NCBI RefSeq assembly: GCF_900185715.1
Contig: NZ_FYAS01000043.1
Coordinates: forward strand, 62,001-126,000
DNA length: 64,000 bases
Origin: Allobosea sp. CS1GBMeth4
GTDB lineage: Bacteria; Pseudomonadota; Alphaproteobacteria; Rhizobiales; Beijerinckiaceae
Direction: 5' to 3'
Within the stretch, counting starts at the first letter, position 1. Every line of letters starts with the position of its first letter. Under the pieces are notes generated by a model. That model was not told the DNA's origin and did not search any database. It was given only the letters and a program-made list of their open reading frames with translations. This document shows positions 45,810 through 54,886 of the stretch, in pieces. The translations under genes were made by a program, and so were the position numbers.

Positions 45810-46294
45810 GCGAGCCCGGCCTGGACCAAATCCCGATCGAGGCGGCGGGCCGGCGCCGCAGCCGCTTCGGATCGGCGGCCTCCGCCGCCGAAAAGCCGTG
45901 ACGCCCTCGCCGCCACCCGCACGGCCGGCATTGCAGGCGCACCGAGCCGGGCGTCGGGCGAAGCCGGCGGGGCCTCGCATGCGCTCCATCCCTGTCGAAA
46001 ACGTCGCAGCCTGGATCCATCGCCGGCCGTCGCGCGTTTGCTCGCTGGATGAGCGTTTCCGCTCCGCCCGATGCTCGGCAAAGCCGGTCGTCGGAGCCGA
46101 GCCTCCGGCGGAAAAGCGGCAACGACGTTTCCCAGAACGCTCGAAATCATTGGAAGCGCACAGCTTATCCGCAGTTTGACAATTCCGTCCAAAGGCGGCG
46201 CCATCGCACCGATTTTATAAGACGGCTAATCAATTTGGTGGCATTATCCACCGTTTCACTCCTCCGAATCCCGCGACGGAGCACACTTCCGACG
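45810..46294. other. 485-base gene-free region upstream of the Na/phosphate cotransporter gene
   Basis: No frame here has coding character or a recognisable product. The right half holds a palindromic repeat (listed at 46108). Just before the cotransporter gene, 46212-46260 is noticeably A/T-rich (ATTTTATAAGACGGCTAATC and following), a likely promoter zone. Confidence 0.5.
46108..46201. repeat. Intergenic repeat, GAGCATG...GCTCTA family (degenerate)
   Basis: GGCGGAAAAGCGGCAACGAC, GTTTCCCAGAACGCTCGAAA, then TTGGAAGCGCACAGC and TTATCCGCAGTTTGACAATT, CCGTCC. It aligns with 27670-27755 along its whole length (GCGAAAAAGTGGCAACGGC, TTTTCGCACC, GCTCTAAACGATTGGAATTG, TTATCTGCATTTGGACGAT, CCGTCC). 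A diverged copy of that element. Confidence 0.6.
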
Positions 46295-48013
46295 ATGAAC
46301 GCCGCCGAGAGCACCACCGCCATCCTGATCCACCTCGCCGGCGCGGTGGCGCTGCTGATCTGGGCGGTCCGGCTGGTGCGCACAGGGGCGACCAGGGCCT
46401 TCGGGCCGTCGCTCCGGCACGGCCTCGCGCGCTTCGCCGGCAACCGGGTCTCGGCGATGGCGAGCGGTGCGGTGGTCACCCTGATCCTGCAGAGCTCGAC
46501 GGCGACGACGCTGCTGCTCTCCTCCTTCGCCGGTCAGGCGCTGATCGGCCTGCCCATGGCCTTCGCGGTGCTGCTCGGCGCCAATATCGGCACCGCGCTC
46601 GCCGCCTTCCTGGTCTCGTTCGAGCTCGGCTGGCTCTGGGGGGCCTGCCTCGCCGTCGGGGTCGCGCTCTATCTCGCCAACGAGGCGATGAACCGGGCCC
46701 GCAATATCGGCCGCCTGATCGTCGGCATCGGGCTGATCCTGCTCTCGCTGGCCGAGCTCAAGACCGCCTCGGCCCCGCTGGCGCAGTCGCCCGTCTTCCG
46801 CTCCGTGTTCGAGGCGCTGGCGAGCGAGCCGCTGCTCGCGGTGGCGATCACCATCGCGGCGACCTGGCTGACCCATTCCAGCCTCGCCATCGTCCTGCTG
46901 GTCGCCTCCTTCTGGGCCGGCGGCCTGTTCCCGGCCCCGACCGCGCTCGTCCTGATCGTCGGCGCGAATCTCGGCAACGCGCTGGTGCCGGTGGTCGACC
47001 AGCTCGGCGCCCCGGCCGTCCAGCGCCGCGTCGCCCTCGCCAACCTCCTGACGCGAGTCGTGATCGCGCTCGCCGTCATCCCCTTCGCCAAACCGCTCGC
47101 CGCCTGGTTCGCGCAGTGGTCGGCGGATCCGACGCGGCTCGCGGTCGAGATCCACCTGGCGCTGAACATCCTCGGCGCGCTCGTCTTCCTGCCCTTCACC
47201 GGGCCGATCGCCGCCCTGGTCACCCGGCTGACCCCGACCACGCCGGCGGCCGAGCAGCGGACACGGCCGCTCTACCTCGACCCCGGACTGCTCGACAGCC
47301 CGTCCGAGGCGCTCGCCAGCGCGATGCGGGAGACGCTGCATCTCGGCGACCGGGTCGGCGCCATGCTGAAGGACATGCTGCCGCTGCTGGAGCACGACAA
47401 GCTCGCGCTCTCGCGCGAGATCGCCGCGGCGGACGACGGCGTCGACACGATCCACGAGGCGATCAAGCTCTATCTCGTCCAGCTTTCGCGCCGCCCGCTG
47501 GGCGAGGCGGACAGCCGGCGCCTGTTCGAGATCATCACCCTGACCACCAATCTCGAGCATATCGGCGACATCATCGACAAGAACCTGCGCGAGCTGGCGG
47601 AGAAGAAGATCCGCAAGCGCTACCGCTTCTCGGACGAGGGCCTCGCCGAAATCCGCGAGCTGCATGGGCGCGTCAGCAACAGCCTGCAGCTCGCGCTCAA
47701 CGTGCTCGCCTCGCGCGACATCACGCTCGCCCGCCAGCTCTTCGACGAGAAGAGCGCGATGCGCGCCGCCGAGCGCCGGGCCACCGAGAGCCATTACGAG
47801 CGGCTGCGCAGCGGCGTGCCACAGTCGCTCGAGACCTCCTCGATCCATCTCGACGTGCTGCGCGACCTGAAGCGCATCCACGCTCACATCACCTCGATCG
47901 CCTATCCGATCCTGGAAGCCGCCGACGAGCTCAGCGACACGCGGCTGCGCAAGACGGAGGAGCAGCCCGCGGCCGGCGGCTACGGCCTCGTCCTGCCGCA
48001 CAAGCCGGCCTGA
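46295..48013 (+). CDS. Na/Pi cotransporter family protein with PhoU-like tail
   Basis: A 572-residue protein. Residues about 1-320 are the membrane part with two Na_Pi_cotrans repeats; each has a QSSTATT or HSSLA core (VTLILQSSTATTLLLSSFAG and ATWLTHSSLAIVLLVASFWA), the family mark. Residues about 345-560 are soluble and PhoU-like (ALASAMRETLHLGDRVGAML, EHIGDIIDKNLRELAEKKI). Members of this YjbB-like group move phosphate out of or into the cell with sodium. The ATG at 46295 (MNAAESTTAILIHLAGAVAL) fits; the open frame back to 46049 is repeat DNA. Confidence 0.93.
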   Translation: MNAAESTTAILIHLAGAVALLIWAVRLVRTGATRAFGPSLRHGLARFAGNRVSAMASGAVVTLILQSSTATTLLLSSFAGQALIGLPMAFAVLLGANIGTALAAFLVSFELGWLWGACLAVGVALYLANEAMNRARNIGRLIVGIGLILLSLAELKTASAPLAQSPVFRSVFEALASEPLLAVAITIAATWLTHSSLAIVLLVASFWAGGLFPAPTALVLIVGANLGNALVPVVDQLGAPAVQRRVALANLLTRVVIALAVIPFAKPLAAWFAQWSADPTRLAVEIHLALNILGALVFLPFTGPIAALVTRLTPTTPAAEQRTRPLYLDPGLLDSPSEALASAMRETLHLGDRVGAMLKDMLPLLEHDKLALSREIAAADDGVDTIHEAIKLYLVQLSRRPLGEADSRRLFEIITLTTNLEHIGDIIDKNLRELAEKKIRKRYRFSDEGLAEIRELHGRVSNSLQLALNVLASRDITLARQLFDEKSAMRAAERRATESHYERLRSGVPQSLETSSIHLDVLRDLKRIHAHITSIAYPILEAADELSDTRLRKTEEQPAAGGYGLVLPHKPA

Positions 48014-48057
48014 GGGCAGCCGAACCCACGGCATGGCTTCGCTTTCACCATCTTGCG

Positions 48058-48101
48058 CCGTCATTCCGGCCGCAGCGCAGCGGAGCGCCGGAATCCGTCG
48101 T
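48058..48101. repeat. Short hairpin repeat of the CGTCATTCCGG family
   Basis: CCGTCATTCCGGC and GCCGGAATCCG are inverted around GCAGCGCAGCGGAGC. It follows the cotransporter gene and may end its transcript. Downstream, 48104-48134 has two direct copies of GGGCTCGGGATTT. The rest of the gap to 48258 shows nothing recognisable. Confidence 0.65.
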
Positions 48102-48258
48102 AGGGCTCGGGATTTCGGTGGGCTCGGGATTTGCCGATGGGCCGTCAGGGGCCCGGACCGGGGCCGGCTGAATTGCGCACTCCGGATGCGCCGACCTTCG
48201 CCTTGAAATCGGCTGGCCGGGACGGACACTGGCCGCTCGCCGCACGAGGAGCGATCTC

Positions 48259-49314
48259 ATGACCAGCACAGCGCAGTCCCGGCTGCTCAACCTTCTCGGC
48301 GTCGAGCTGCCGGTCATCCAGGCGCCGATGGCGGGCTCGACCACGCCGGAGATGGTCGTCGCCGTGGCCGAGGCCGGCGGCCTCGGCTCGCTGGCGAGCG
48401 CACAGTACAACGAGGCCGGCCTCCGGGCGGCTCTCGACACGGTACGGGCGGGGACGCGCCGGCCGATCAACCTCAACTTCTTCGCCCATGCCAACCCGGC
48501 GGACGATCCGGCGCGCCAGGCGGCCTGGCTCGCGCGGCTGTCCGGCTACTATGCCGAGGCCGGGCTCGATCCGGATATGCCGAAGACGCCGAGCGGGCGC
48601 GCGCCCTTCGACGCGACCTCGGCGGCCGTGGTCGAGGATTACCGGCCCGAGATCGTCAGCTTCCATTTCGGCCTGCCGGCGCCGGAGCTGTTCGAGCGGG
48701 TGAAGCGGACCGGCGCCAGGGTGATCGCCTCGGCGACCACGGTGGCCGAGGCGCGCTGGCTCGCCGGGCGCGGCGTCGACGCGGTCATCGCCATGGGCGC
48801 CGAGGCCGGCGGCCATCGCGGCAGCTTCCTGACCGACAGGATGTCGGAACAGGTCGGCACCTTCGCCCTGGTGCCGCAGATCGTCGACGCCGTGTCCGTG
48901 CCGGTGATCGCCGCCGGCGGCATCAGCGACCGGCGCGGCGTGGAAGCCGCCTTCGCGCTCGGCGCCGCCGCCGTGCAGGTCGGCACCGCCTATCTGTTCA
49001 CGCCCGAGGCCGGCATCTCGCCGATCTATCGCAAGGCGCTCGGCATGGGCGAGCGCCCGACCGCGATCACCAACCTGTTCACCGGCCGGCCGGCGCGTGG
49101 CATCGTCAACCGCGCCATGGCGGAGCTCGGCCCGCTCAGCGAACTCGCGCCGCCCTTCCCGACCGCCGGCACGGCGCTGGGGCCGCTGCGCGCCGCCGCC
49201 GAAGCGGCGGGCCGCGACGACTTCACCCTGCTCTGGGCCGGGCAGGCCTTCCCGCTCGCCAGAGCGATGTCGTCGGCGGCCCTGACGCGCAGGCTCGCCG
49301 GCCTGGACGAATGA
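48259..49314 (+). CDS. Nitronate monooxygenase family flavoprotein
   Basis: A 351-residue TIM-barrel FMN enzyme of the NMO/2-nitropropane dioxygenase family. It has the N-terminal LPVIQAPMAGSTTPEMVVAV, LGSLASAQY, NLNFFAH, the FMN loops GAEAGGHRGSF (with the catalytic-region His) and PVIAAGGISDRRGVEAAFAL then GAAAVQVGTAYLFTPE. Such enzymes oxidise nitronates, releasing nitrite; it lies next to the nap genes, but that may be chance. It converges with napC with only 18 bases between stops. Confidence 0.9.
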   Translation: MTSTAQSRLLNLLGVELPVIQAPMAGSTTPEMVVAVAEAGGLGSLASAQYNEAGLRAALDTVRAGTRRPINLNFFAHANPADDPARQAAWLARLSGYYAEAGLDPDMPKTPSGRAPFDATSAAVVEDYRPEIVSFHFGLPAPELFERVKRTGARVIASATTVAEARWLAGRGVDAVIAMGAEAGGHRGSFLTDRMSEQVGTFALVPQIVDAVSVPVIAAGGISDRRGVEAAFALGAAAVQVGTAYLFTPEAGISPIYRKALGMGERPTAITNLFTGRPARGIVNRAMAELGPLSELAPPFPTAGTALGPLRAAAEAAGRDDFTLLWAGQAFPLARAMSSAALTRRLAGLDE

Positions 49315-49332
49315 GGCCCGTCCGCGGCACCC

Positions 49333-50046
49333 TCAGCGCCGCTCGATCTCGGCCAGATAGGCGCTGACCGCCCGCTCCGGACCATGCCAGGAGGCGCTGC
49401 CCTTGCCCTGCAGCTCCGGCGCCTCCTTCCAGCCCGGCTCGATGCCGGTCATGTTGGGCAGCAGATGGGCGATGCCCTTGTGGCAGTCGATGCAGGTCTT
49501 CTCGCCGGTGGTGAGGAAGCGGCCGTGGATCTCGGCGGCGCGGCGGGTCTGCTTGGTGAAGTCCATCGCCACCGAGGAGTGGCAGTTGCGGCATTCGAGC
49601 GAATCGTTCGCCTTGAGCCGGGCCCATTCGTGCTTGGCGAGCTCGAGGCGCATGTCGAGGAACTTCTCGCGCGTCGAGATCGTGCCGAAGATCTTGCCCC
49701 AGACCTCCTTGGAGGCCTGCATCTTGCGGGCGATCTTGTCCGTCCAGTTGTGCGGGACATGGCAGTCCGGGCAGGTCGCGCGCACGCCCGAGCGGTTGGA
49801 GAAGTGCACGGTCTGCGTCAGCTCCTGATAGACGTTGTCGCGCATCTCGTGACAGGAGGTGCAGAACTTCTCGGTGTTGGTGATCTCCAGCGCGGTGTTG
49901 AAGCCGCCCCAGAAGATCACGCCGCAGACGAACCCGCCCAGCGTCAGGAAGCCGAGCGGCAGATAGGCGCTCGGCCGGCTGACGATGTGCCAGAAGCGCA
50001 GCAGGGCGCCCCACAGCCGCAGGAAAAGGGATTTGAGCCTCGCCAT
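49333..50046 (-). CDS. napC: Tetraheme cytochrome c NapC (quinol dehydrogenase)
   Basis: A 237-residue NapC/NirT protein. An N-terminal membrane helix ([19 protein letters not shown], about residues 31-49) is followed by four c-heme sites: CTSCH (62-66), CPDCH (92-96), CRNCH (152-156) and CIDCH (185-189). It carries electrons from membrane quinol to the periplasmic NapAB complex. It is the last gene of napEFDABC, 12 bases after napB. The operon has no napG or napH, so NapC is the only visible quinol route. Confidence 0.96.
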   Translation of the reverse strand: MARLKSLFLRLWGALLRFWHIVSRPSAYLPLGFLTLGGFVCGVIFWGGFNTALEITNTEKFCTSCHEMRDNVYQELTQTVHFSNRSGVRATCPDCHVPHNWTDKIARKMQASKEVWGKIFGTISTREKFLDMRLELAKHEWARLKANDSLECRNCHSSVAMDFTKQTRRAAEIHGRFLTTGEKTCIDCHKGIAHLLPNMTGIEPGWKEAPELQGKGSASWHGPERAVSAYLAEIERR

Positions 50047-50058
50047 GATCCCGCCCCG

Positions 50059-50529
50059 CTACGGCTTCCGGCCGATGTCTTTGGCATCCTGGAACCGGTT
50101 CTGGACCAGCGGCGGCACATCGCTCTGCTGGACATGGCAGGCGGTGCAGAAATAGCGCCGCGGCGTCACGTCCGAGAGCACCTGCCCGTCGCGGTCCTGG
50201 AAATGGGTGACGCTGATCATCGGCGCGCCCGAGCCTTCGGTGAACTCGCGCTTGTGGCAGTCCATGCAGCGATTGGTGTTCAGCGTCAGCTGATAGCCGT
50301 CGATCGCATGCGGGATCACCGGCGGCTGCTCCGGGTAGTTGCGCATGCGCCTGACGTCGTCGACGACCGGGCGGCCGAGCGCCGGCACCCGCTCGAGCGC
50401 CATCGGATCGGCCGTGCCGGTCAGGCGCGGCACGATCTTCACCGGCGCGCCCTCCTGCGAGAGCGCCGCGCCGAAGGCGAGGACGAGGCCCGCCGCGACG
50501 GCGGCCCCGAGGACGGTCAGCGAGCGCAT
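50059..50529 (-). CDS. napB: Periplasmic nitrate reductase, diheme cytochrome c subunit NapB
   Basis: A 156-residue protein with a signal peptide (VLGAAVAAGLVLAFGAALSQ) and two heme sites, CMDCH at 88-92 and CTACH at 128-132, with the usual DxxRRMRNYPEQPPVIPHAIDGYQ-type lead (RMRNYPEQPPVIPH). It passes electrons from NapC to NapA. The ATG at 50529 overlaps the napA stop by one base, so translation is coupled; the open frame upstream to 50562 lies inside napA. Confidence 0.96.
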   Translation of the reverse strand: MRSLTVLGAAVAAGLVLAFGAALSQEGAPVKIVPRLTGTADPMALERVPALGRPVVDDVRRMRNYPEQPPVIPHAIDGYQLTLNTNRCMDCHKREFTEGSGAPMISVTHFQDRDGQVLSDVTPRRYFCTACHVQQSDVPPLVQNRFQDAKDIGRKP

Positions 50530-53030
50530 CAGCCCGAGACCGGAACGATCTTGACCGCGCATTTCTTGAAATCCGTCTGCTTGGAGATGGGATCGGTGGC
50601 GTCGAGCGTCGTCTTGTTGATGAGCTGGCTGGCGTCGAACCAGGGCACGAAGACCACGCCGGGCGGCATGCGGTTGCGCCCGCGCGTCTCGACGCGGGTG
50701 CGCATCTCGCCGCGCCGCGAGATCAGCCTGATCTCGGAGCCCTGGTTGAGCCCGCGCTTGCGGGCATCCTCGGGATGCATGAAGCAGCGCGCGCCGGGGA
50801 AGGCCCGGTAGAGCTCCGGCACGCGCATGGTCATCGAGCCGGAATGCCAGTGCTCGAGCACGCGGCCGGTCACCAGCCAGAGGTCGTATTCGCCGTCCGG
50901 CACCTCCGCCGGCGGTTCGTAGGGGACCGCGATGATGCGCGCCTTGCCATCCTTGTTGCCGTAGAACTCGACGCCCTTGCCCGGCTTCACATAGGGGTCG
51001 AGCCCCTCCCGGTAGCGCCAGAGCGTCTCCTTGCCGTCGACGACCGGCCAGCGCAGGCCGCGGACCTCGTGATAGAGCTCGTAGGGGCCGAGATCATGCC
51101 CGTGGCCGCGGCCGAAGGAGGCGTATTCCTCGAACAGCCCCTTGTGGACGTAGAAGCCGAAATGCTTGGCTTCATGGTTCTCGTAGCCGGGATCGATCTC
51201 GGAGAGCGCGAACTTGTCGACCTGGCCGTTCCTGAACAGCACGTCGAACAGGGTCTTGCCCTTGTAGTTCGGATTGGCGTCCAGGATTTCGGCCGGCCAG
51301 ACCTCGTCCGTGGTGAAGCGCTTCGAGAACTCCATCAGCTGCCAGAGGTCGGAGCGCGCCTGGCCCGGCGCATTGACCAGCTGATGCCAGACATGGGTGC
51401 GCCGCTCGGCATTGCCGTAGGCGCCCTCCTTCTCGACCCACATCGCCGCCGGCAGGATCAGGTCCGCCGCCATCGCCGTGACGGTGGGATAGGCGTCGGA
51501 GACGACGATGAAATTATCGGGATTGCGATAGCCCGGATAGGTCTCGCCGGTGCTGTTCGGCGCGGCCTGCAGGTTGTTGTTGACCTGGATCCAGTAGAAA
51601 TTGAGCTTGCCGTCCTTGAGCATCCGGTCCTGCTCGACGGCATGGTAGCCCGGCTTGTCCGGGATGATGCCATGGGGGACGCGCCAGATCTCCTCGGCAT
51701 GCTTGCGGTGCTCGGGATTGACCACCGTCATGTCGGCCGGAAGGCGATGGGCGAAGGTGCCGACCTCGCGGGCGGTGCCGCAGGCGGAAGGCTGGCCGGT
51801 CAGCGAGAACGGGCTGTTGCCGGGCTCGGAGATCTTTCCGGTCAGCAGATGCAGGTTGTAGACGAGCTGGTTCGCCCAGACGCCGCGCACATGCTGGTTG
51901 AAGCCCATCGTCCAGAGCGAGACGACCTTGCGCTTGGGGTCGGCGTAGAGCTCGGCGAGCTGCTGCAGGAAGCCGGGCTCGACCCCGGTCAAGGCCGAGA
52001 CCTTCTCCAGCGTGTAGTCCTTCACGAAGGCGGCGTAGGCGTCGAAATCGATCGGGGTCGTCGCCGCCGCGTCGGCCGCCTTCCTCGCCTTGACCTCGCG
52101 CGGATCGTCCGGCCGGAGGCCGTAGCCGATCTCGGTCGCGCCCTTCACGAAGGTGGTGTGCCTGTCGACGAAGTCCTTGTTCACCCGCCCGGTCGAGATG
52201 ATGTGGTTGGCGATGTAGTTGAGGATCGCCAGGTCCGTGCCCGGCTTGAACACGATCGGGATGTCGGCGAGGTCGGAGCTGCGGTGGGTGAAGGTCGAGA
52301 GCACAGCGACCTTGACGTGCGGGTGGCCGAGCCGGCGGTCGGTCACCCTGGTCCACAGGATCGGGTGCATCTCCGCCATGTTCGAGCCCCAGAGCACGAA
52401 GGCGTCGGCATGCTCGAAATCGTCGTAGCAGCCCATCGGCTCGTCCATGCCGAAGGTGCGCATGAAGGCGTAGGCGGCCGAGGCCATGCAGTGGCGGGCG
52501 TTGGGGTCGAGATTGTTGGAGCGGAAGCCGGCCCGCATCAGCTTGGTCGCGGCATAGCCCTCGAAGATCGTCCACTGGCCGGAGCCGAACATGCCGAGCG
52601 CGGTCGGCCCCTTGGCCTTCAGGGTCGCCTTGGCCTTGGCGGCCATGGTGTCGAAGGCCTCCTCCCAGGAGACCGGGGTGAACTCGCCGTCCTTGGCGTA
52701 GACGCCGTTCTTCTTGCGCAGCAGCGGCTGGGTCAGCCGGTCGCTGCCATACATGATCTTCGAGAGGAAATAGCCCTTGATGCAGTTGAGGCCGCGGTTG
52801 ACGTCGGCCTTCATGTCGCCATGGGTGGCGATGACCTTGCCTTCCTTGACGCCGACCATGACGCCGCAGCCGGTGCCGCAGAAGCGGCAGGGCGCCTTCG
52901 ACCATTTGATCTGCAGGCTGTCGACGCCGCCCGTGACGGGCTGAGCCTCGGCCGGAACGCTCATATTGGCGGCGAGCGCGGCGACGCCGGCCGCCTGCGC
53001 CTTCAGCATCTCGCGACGGGACAGGGTCAT
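50529..53030 (-). CDS. napA: Periplasmic nitrate reductase catalytic subunit NapA
   Basis: An 833-residue molybdenum enzyme reducing nitrate to nitrite in the periplasm. It has a Tat signal ([20 protein letters not shown]), one [4Fe-4S] cluster bound by Cys48, Cys51, Cys55 and Cys83 (CRFCGTGCG and LNCIKGYF), and the molybdenum ligand Cys181 in [13 protein letters not shown], as in Rhodobacter and E. coli NapA. The C-terminal part has [20 protein letters not shown] and the cofactor-binding barrel. The ATG at 53030 overlaps napD by four bases. Nap generally works in aerobic or denitrifying respiration and redox balance. Confidence 0.98.
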   Translation of the reverse strand: MTLSRREMLKAQAAGVAALAANMSVPAEAQPVTGGVDSLQIKWSKAPCRFCGTGCGVMVGVKEGKVIATHGDMKADVNRGLNCIKGYFLSKIMYGSDRLTQPLLRKKNGVYAKDGEFTPVSWEEAFDTMAAKAKATLKAKGPTALGMFGSGQWTIFEGYAATKLMRAGFRSNNLDPNARHCMASAAYAFMRTFGMDEPMGCYDDFEHADAFVLWGSNMAEMHPILWTRVTDRRLGHPHVKVAVLSTFTHRSSDLADIPIVFKPGTDLAILNYIANHIISTGRVNKDFVDRHTTFVKGATEIGYGLRPDDPREVKARKAADAAATTPIDFDAYAAFVKDYTLEKVSALTGVEPGFLQQLAELYADPKRKVVSLWTMGFNQHVRGVWANQLVYNLHLLTGKISEPGNSPFSLTGQPSACGTAREVGTFAHRLPADMTVVNPEHRKHAEEIWRVPHGIIPDKPGYHAVEQDRMLKDGKLNFYWIQVNNNLQAAPNSTGETYPGYRNPDNFIVVSDAYPTVTAMAADLILPAAMWVEKEGAYGNAERRTHVWHQLVNAPGQARSDLWQLMEFSKRFTTDEVWPAEILDANPNYKGKTLFDVLFRNGQVDKFALSEIDPGYENHEAKHFGFYVHKGLFEEYASFGRGHGHDLGPYELYHEVRGLRWPVVDGKETLWRYREGLDPYVKPGKGVEFYGNKDGKARIIAVPYEPPAEVPDGEYDLWLVTGRVLEHWHSGSMTMRVPELYRAFPGARCFMHPEDARKRGLNQGSEIRLISRRGEMRTRVETRGRNRMPPGVVFVPWFDASQLINKTTLDATDPISKQTDFKKCAVKIVPVSG

Positions 53031-53305
53031 GGGTCTACTCCAGGATCGTCGAGGTCTTCGATCTGCTCGAACACCATGTTGGCCGAGAGCACGCCGTCGA
53101 GCAGGCCGATCGCGGCCAGCCGCTCGCCGATCACGCCGGTGCTGGCGCCTTCCAGGACGATCACGATCTTGCCGTTCTCGACCCGGTGCACCTCGGTGTC
53201 CGGCATCTGCCCGATGCAGGCGAGGACGGTGTCGAGATGCGCCGGAAGCGCCGAGACGACCGCGCTCGAAATATGATGGTAGCGCGGGGCGGAGCGCTCA
53301 GCCAT
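53027..53305 (-). CDS. napD: NapA maturation chaperone NapD
   Basis: A 92-residue protein starting at the ATG 53305, eight bases inside the end of napF. It has the NapD pattern [20 protein letters not shown] then [20 protein letters not shown], a ferredoxin-like beta-alpha-beta fold. NapD binds the Tat signal of NapA and holds it until the cofactor is inserted. It overlaps napA by four bases, so order and coupling are tight. Confidence 0.95.
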   Translation of the reverse strand: MAERSAPRYHHISSAVVSALPAHLDTVLACIGQMPDTEVHRVENGKIVIVLEGASTGVIGERLAAIGLLDGVLSANMVFEQIEDLDDPGVDP

Positions 53306-53807
53306 GAGCCGCCTCCATGCCCGGCGCCGCCAAGACGACGGCCCGCGCCGGGCAGGCCGCGATGCAGGCGCCGCAGCCGCTGCAGCGATCCGCCGCCACC
53401 TCCGGCAGGGCCGGGCCGCCGAGCCGCGGCCGGAAGCCGATCGCCGCCTCGGGACAGGCGTCGCCGCAGCTCTGGCAGACGATGCCGCGCGCGGCGAAGC
53501 ACTCGGCGCCGATCGCGGCGACATGGGCGAAGGCGGGCAAGGACCGGTCGAAGACCGGCTCGGGACAGGCCTGCTCGCAGGCGCCGCAGAAGCTGCACTC
53601 GCCCGCGGCGAAATCCAGGGCCGGATAGCCGTCCGCATCGAGCGCGACGATGTGCTGCGGACAGGCCGGCACACAGGCGCCGCAGCCGGTGCAGGCGGCG
53701 GCGAGCGAGGCGGCGCGCGACCATGGCGGATAGACTCTGTCGGGCCGCGGCAGGCGCCGGCCGGTCAGGAAACCGCGCCGCCCGAGATCAATGGCGTCCC
53801 TGTCCAT
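53298..53807 (-). CDS. napF: Ferredoxin-type protein NapF
   Basis: A 169-residue iron-sulfur protein with four cysteine groups: C39/42/45/49 (CTGCGACVPAC), C71/74/77/81 (CSFCGACEQAC), C103/111/114/118 (CQSCGDAC) and C142/145/148/152 (CSGCGACIAAC), sixteen cysteines in all, enough for four [4Fe-4S] clusters. NapF is a cytoplasmic accessory protein thought to help mature NapA. It follows napE with a short gap of eight bases and overlaps napD. Confidence 0.95.
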   Translation of the reverse strand: MDRDAIDLGRRGFLTGRRLPRPDRVYPPWSRAASLAAACTGCGACVPACPQHIVALDADGYPALDFAAGECSFCGACEQACPEPVFDRSLPAFAHVAAIGAECFAARGIVCQSCGDACPEAAIGFRPRLGGPALPEVAADRCSGCGACIAACPARAVVLAAPGMEAAHG

Positions 53808-53815
53808 GGCCGCCC

Positions 53816-54010
53816 TCAGCGCGGGGGGCCGGGAGGGCCGAGGACGATCTGCGACATCCAGACCAGGAAGCCGTAGCCGCCGACCACGCCGACCGCGACC
53901 ACGGGCCAGATCAGGACCGCGAGCGTCAGGAAAGCCAGGAATTCGGCGCGCCTGCTCGGTTTGTCCGGAAGGGCCTCGGGGCTGCTCGTCTCTGCAGTCT
54001 CGGTCGCCAT
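53816..54010 (-). CDS. napE: NapE small membrane protein
   Basis: A 64-residue protein with one hydrophobic helix (FLAFLTLAVLIWPVVAVGVV) in the middle and a short C-terminus (WMSQIVLGPPGPPR), the NapE/TorE pattern. Function is unclear. It is the first gene of the nap operon; the ATG at 54010 is chosen since upstream sequence is the nap-nor control region. The open frame reaches 54259, but that part is not coding-like. Confidence 0.9.
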   Translation of the reverse strand: MATETAETSSPEALPDKPSRRAEFLAFLTLAVLIWPVVAVGVVGGYGFLVWMSQIVLGPPGPPR

Positions 54011-54142
54011 GTCTCGTCCCTTGGGCGGCGGGCGGTCACATACCGCGCCGGAGCCAGATTGGAGATCGACCAAGGAGCATAAGGATCGCGGCGACCTTGT
54101 CCATCCCGGCCGGGGCATGGCGGCCGGCTTTCGTCGCCGTCT

Positions 54143-54156
54143 TTGACGCCCCGCAA
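54143..54156 (-). promoter_or_regulatory. TTG-N8-CAA box upstream of napE (NnrR/FNR-like)
   Basis: TTGACGCCCCGCAA, matching TTG-N8-CAA, the shared core of NnrR/DNR/NNR and FNR sites. It lies 133 bases before the napE ATG. The motif is nearly symmetric, so the strand is assigned by the nearer gene in that direction. Function is inferred from position and from three similar boxes in the island. Confidence 0.6.
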
Positions 54157-54279
54157 ACAGGACCCGCCGAATGCCACCGATCCGGCAAGGCGCGGCGCTC
54201 GCTCCGGGGCGGAGCCGCCGCTTTCGCGCGGATCGGCCGGGCCCGCGCCGTCCCGCCACCCGTCCAGGCGGCGCCCTCT

Positions 54280-54293
54280 TTGCCGAAACGCAA
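54280..54293 (+). promoter_or_regulatory. TTG-N8-CAA box upstream of norC (NnrR/FNR-like)
   Basis: TTGCCGAAACGCAA. It lies 119 bases before the norC ATG. A -10-like CTATCA is at 54315-54320, the distance expected if the box is centred at -41.5. This region of 401 bases between napE and norC holds no gene and this box plus the one at 54143. Confidence 0.65.
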
Positions 54294-54411
54294 AGAAGCC
54301 CGCCGGCCGCGTCGCTATCACCGGCGAGCCCCCTGCCGCCCGCATGCGGGGCGCTTCAAGCCGGCCCCGCCGGCGCCGCCCCGCTAACGCTCGCAAGGGA
54401 AGGGTGAACGC

Positions 54412-54864
54412 ATGGCCGAACGTCTGACAAAGGCGGGAGCCCGCAATGTCTTCTACGGCGGATCGATCTTCTTCTTCGCCATCTTCGTCGGGCTCACCGC
54501 CCACAGCCACTGGTTCATGCGGACCAAATCCACCGACGAATCGACGCTCACGCCGGCGGTCGCCCGCGGCAAGCATGTCTGGGAGCGCAACTCCTGCATC
54601 AACTGCCACACGCTGCTCGGCGAGGGCGCCTATTTCGCGCCCGAGCTCGGCAATGTCTGGAAGCGCTATGGCGGCGACAAGGACGCGGCCGGGGCGCGCG
54701 AGAGCCTCAAGGCCTGGATGGCGGCGCAGCCGACCGGGATCGAGGGCCGGCGCCAGATGCCGCAGTTCAACCTGACCGATCAGGAACTCAACGATCTCGC
54801 CGATTTCCTCGAATGGACGAGCCGGATCAAGACCCAGAACTGGCCGCCCAACGAGGCCGGCTGA
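54412..54864 (+). CDS. norC: Nitric oxide reductase subunit C
   Basis: A 150-residue cytochrome c subunit of the cytochrome bc-type NO reductase. An N-terminal helix (NVFYGGSIFFFAIFVGLTAH) anchors it; the heme site is CINCH at 62-66 and the sixth ligand is Met116 in RRQMPQF. It takes electrons from soluble carriers and passes them to NorB. The ATG at 54412 has GGGAAGGG upstream. norB follows after 22 bases. Confidence 0.97.
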   Translation: MAERLTKAGARNVFYGGSIFFFAIFVGLTAHSHWFMRTKSTDESTLTPAVARGKHVWERNSCINCHTLLGEGAYFAPELGNVWKRYGGDKDAAGARESLKAWMAAQPTGIEGRRQMPQFNLTDQELNDLADFLEWTSRIKTQNWPPNEAG

Positions 54865-54886
54865 GACGTCGCGACAGGAGAGAGCC

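Noticed and set aside
50775..53276. An 833-codon open frame on the plus strand, exactly opposite napA
   Set aside because: It mirrors napA in length because high-GC coding DNA leaves the antisense frame open; the protein is rich in Arg, Glu, Val and His in a way typical of shadows and matches no family.
54065..54082. A further box, TTGGAGATCGACCAA, near napE
   Set aside because: The spacing is nine bases between TTG and CAA, one too many for the motif.
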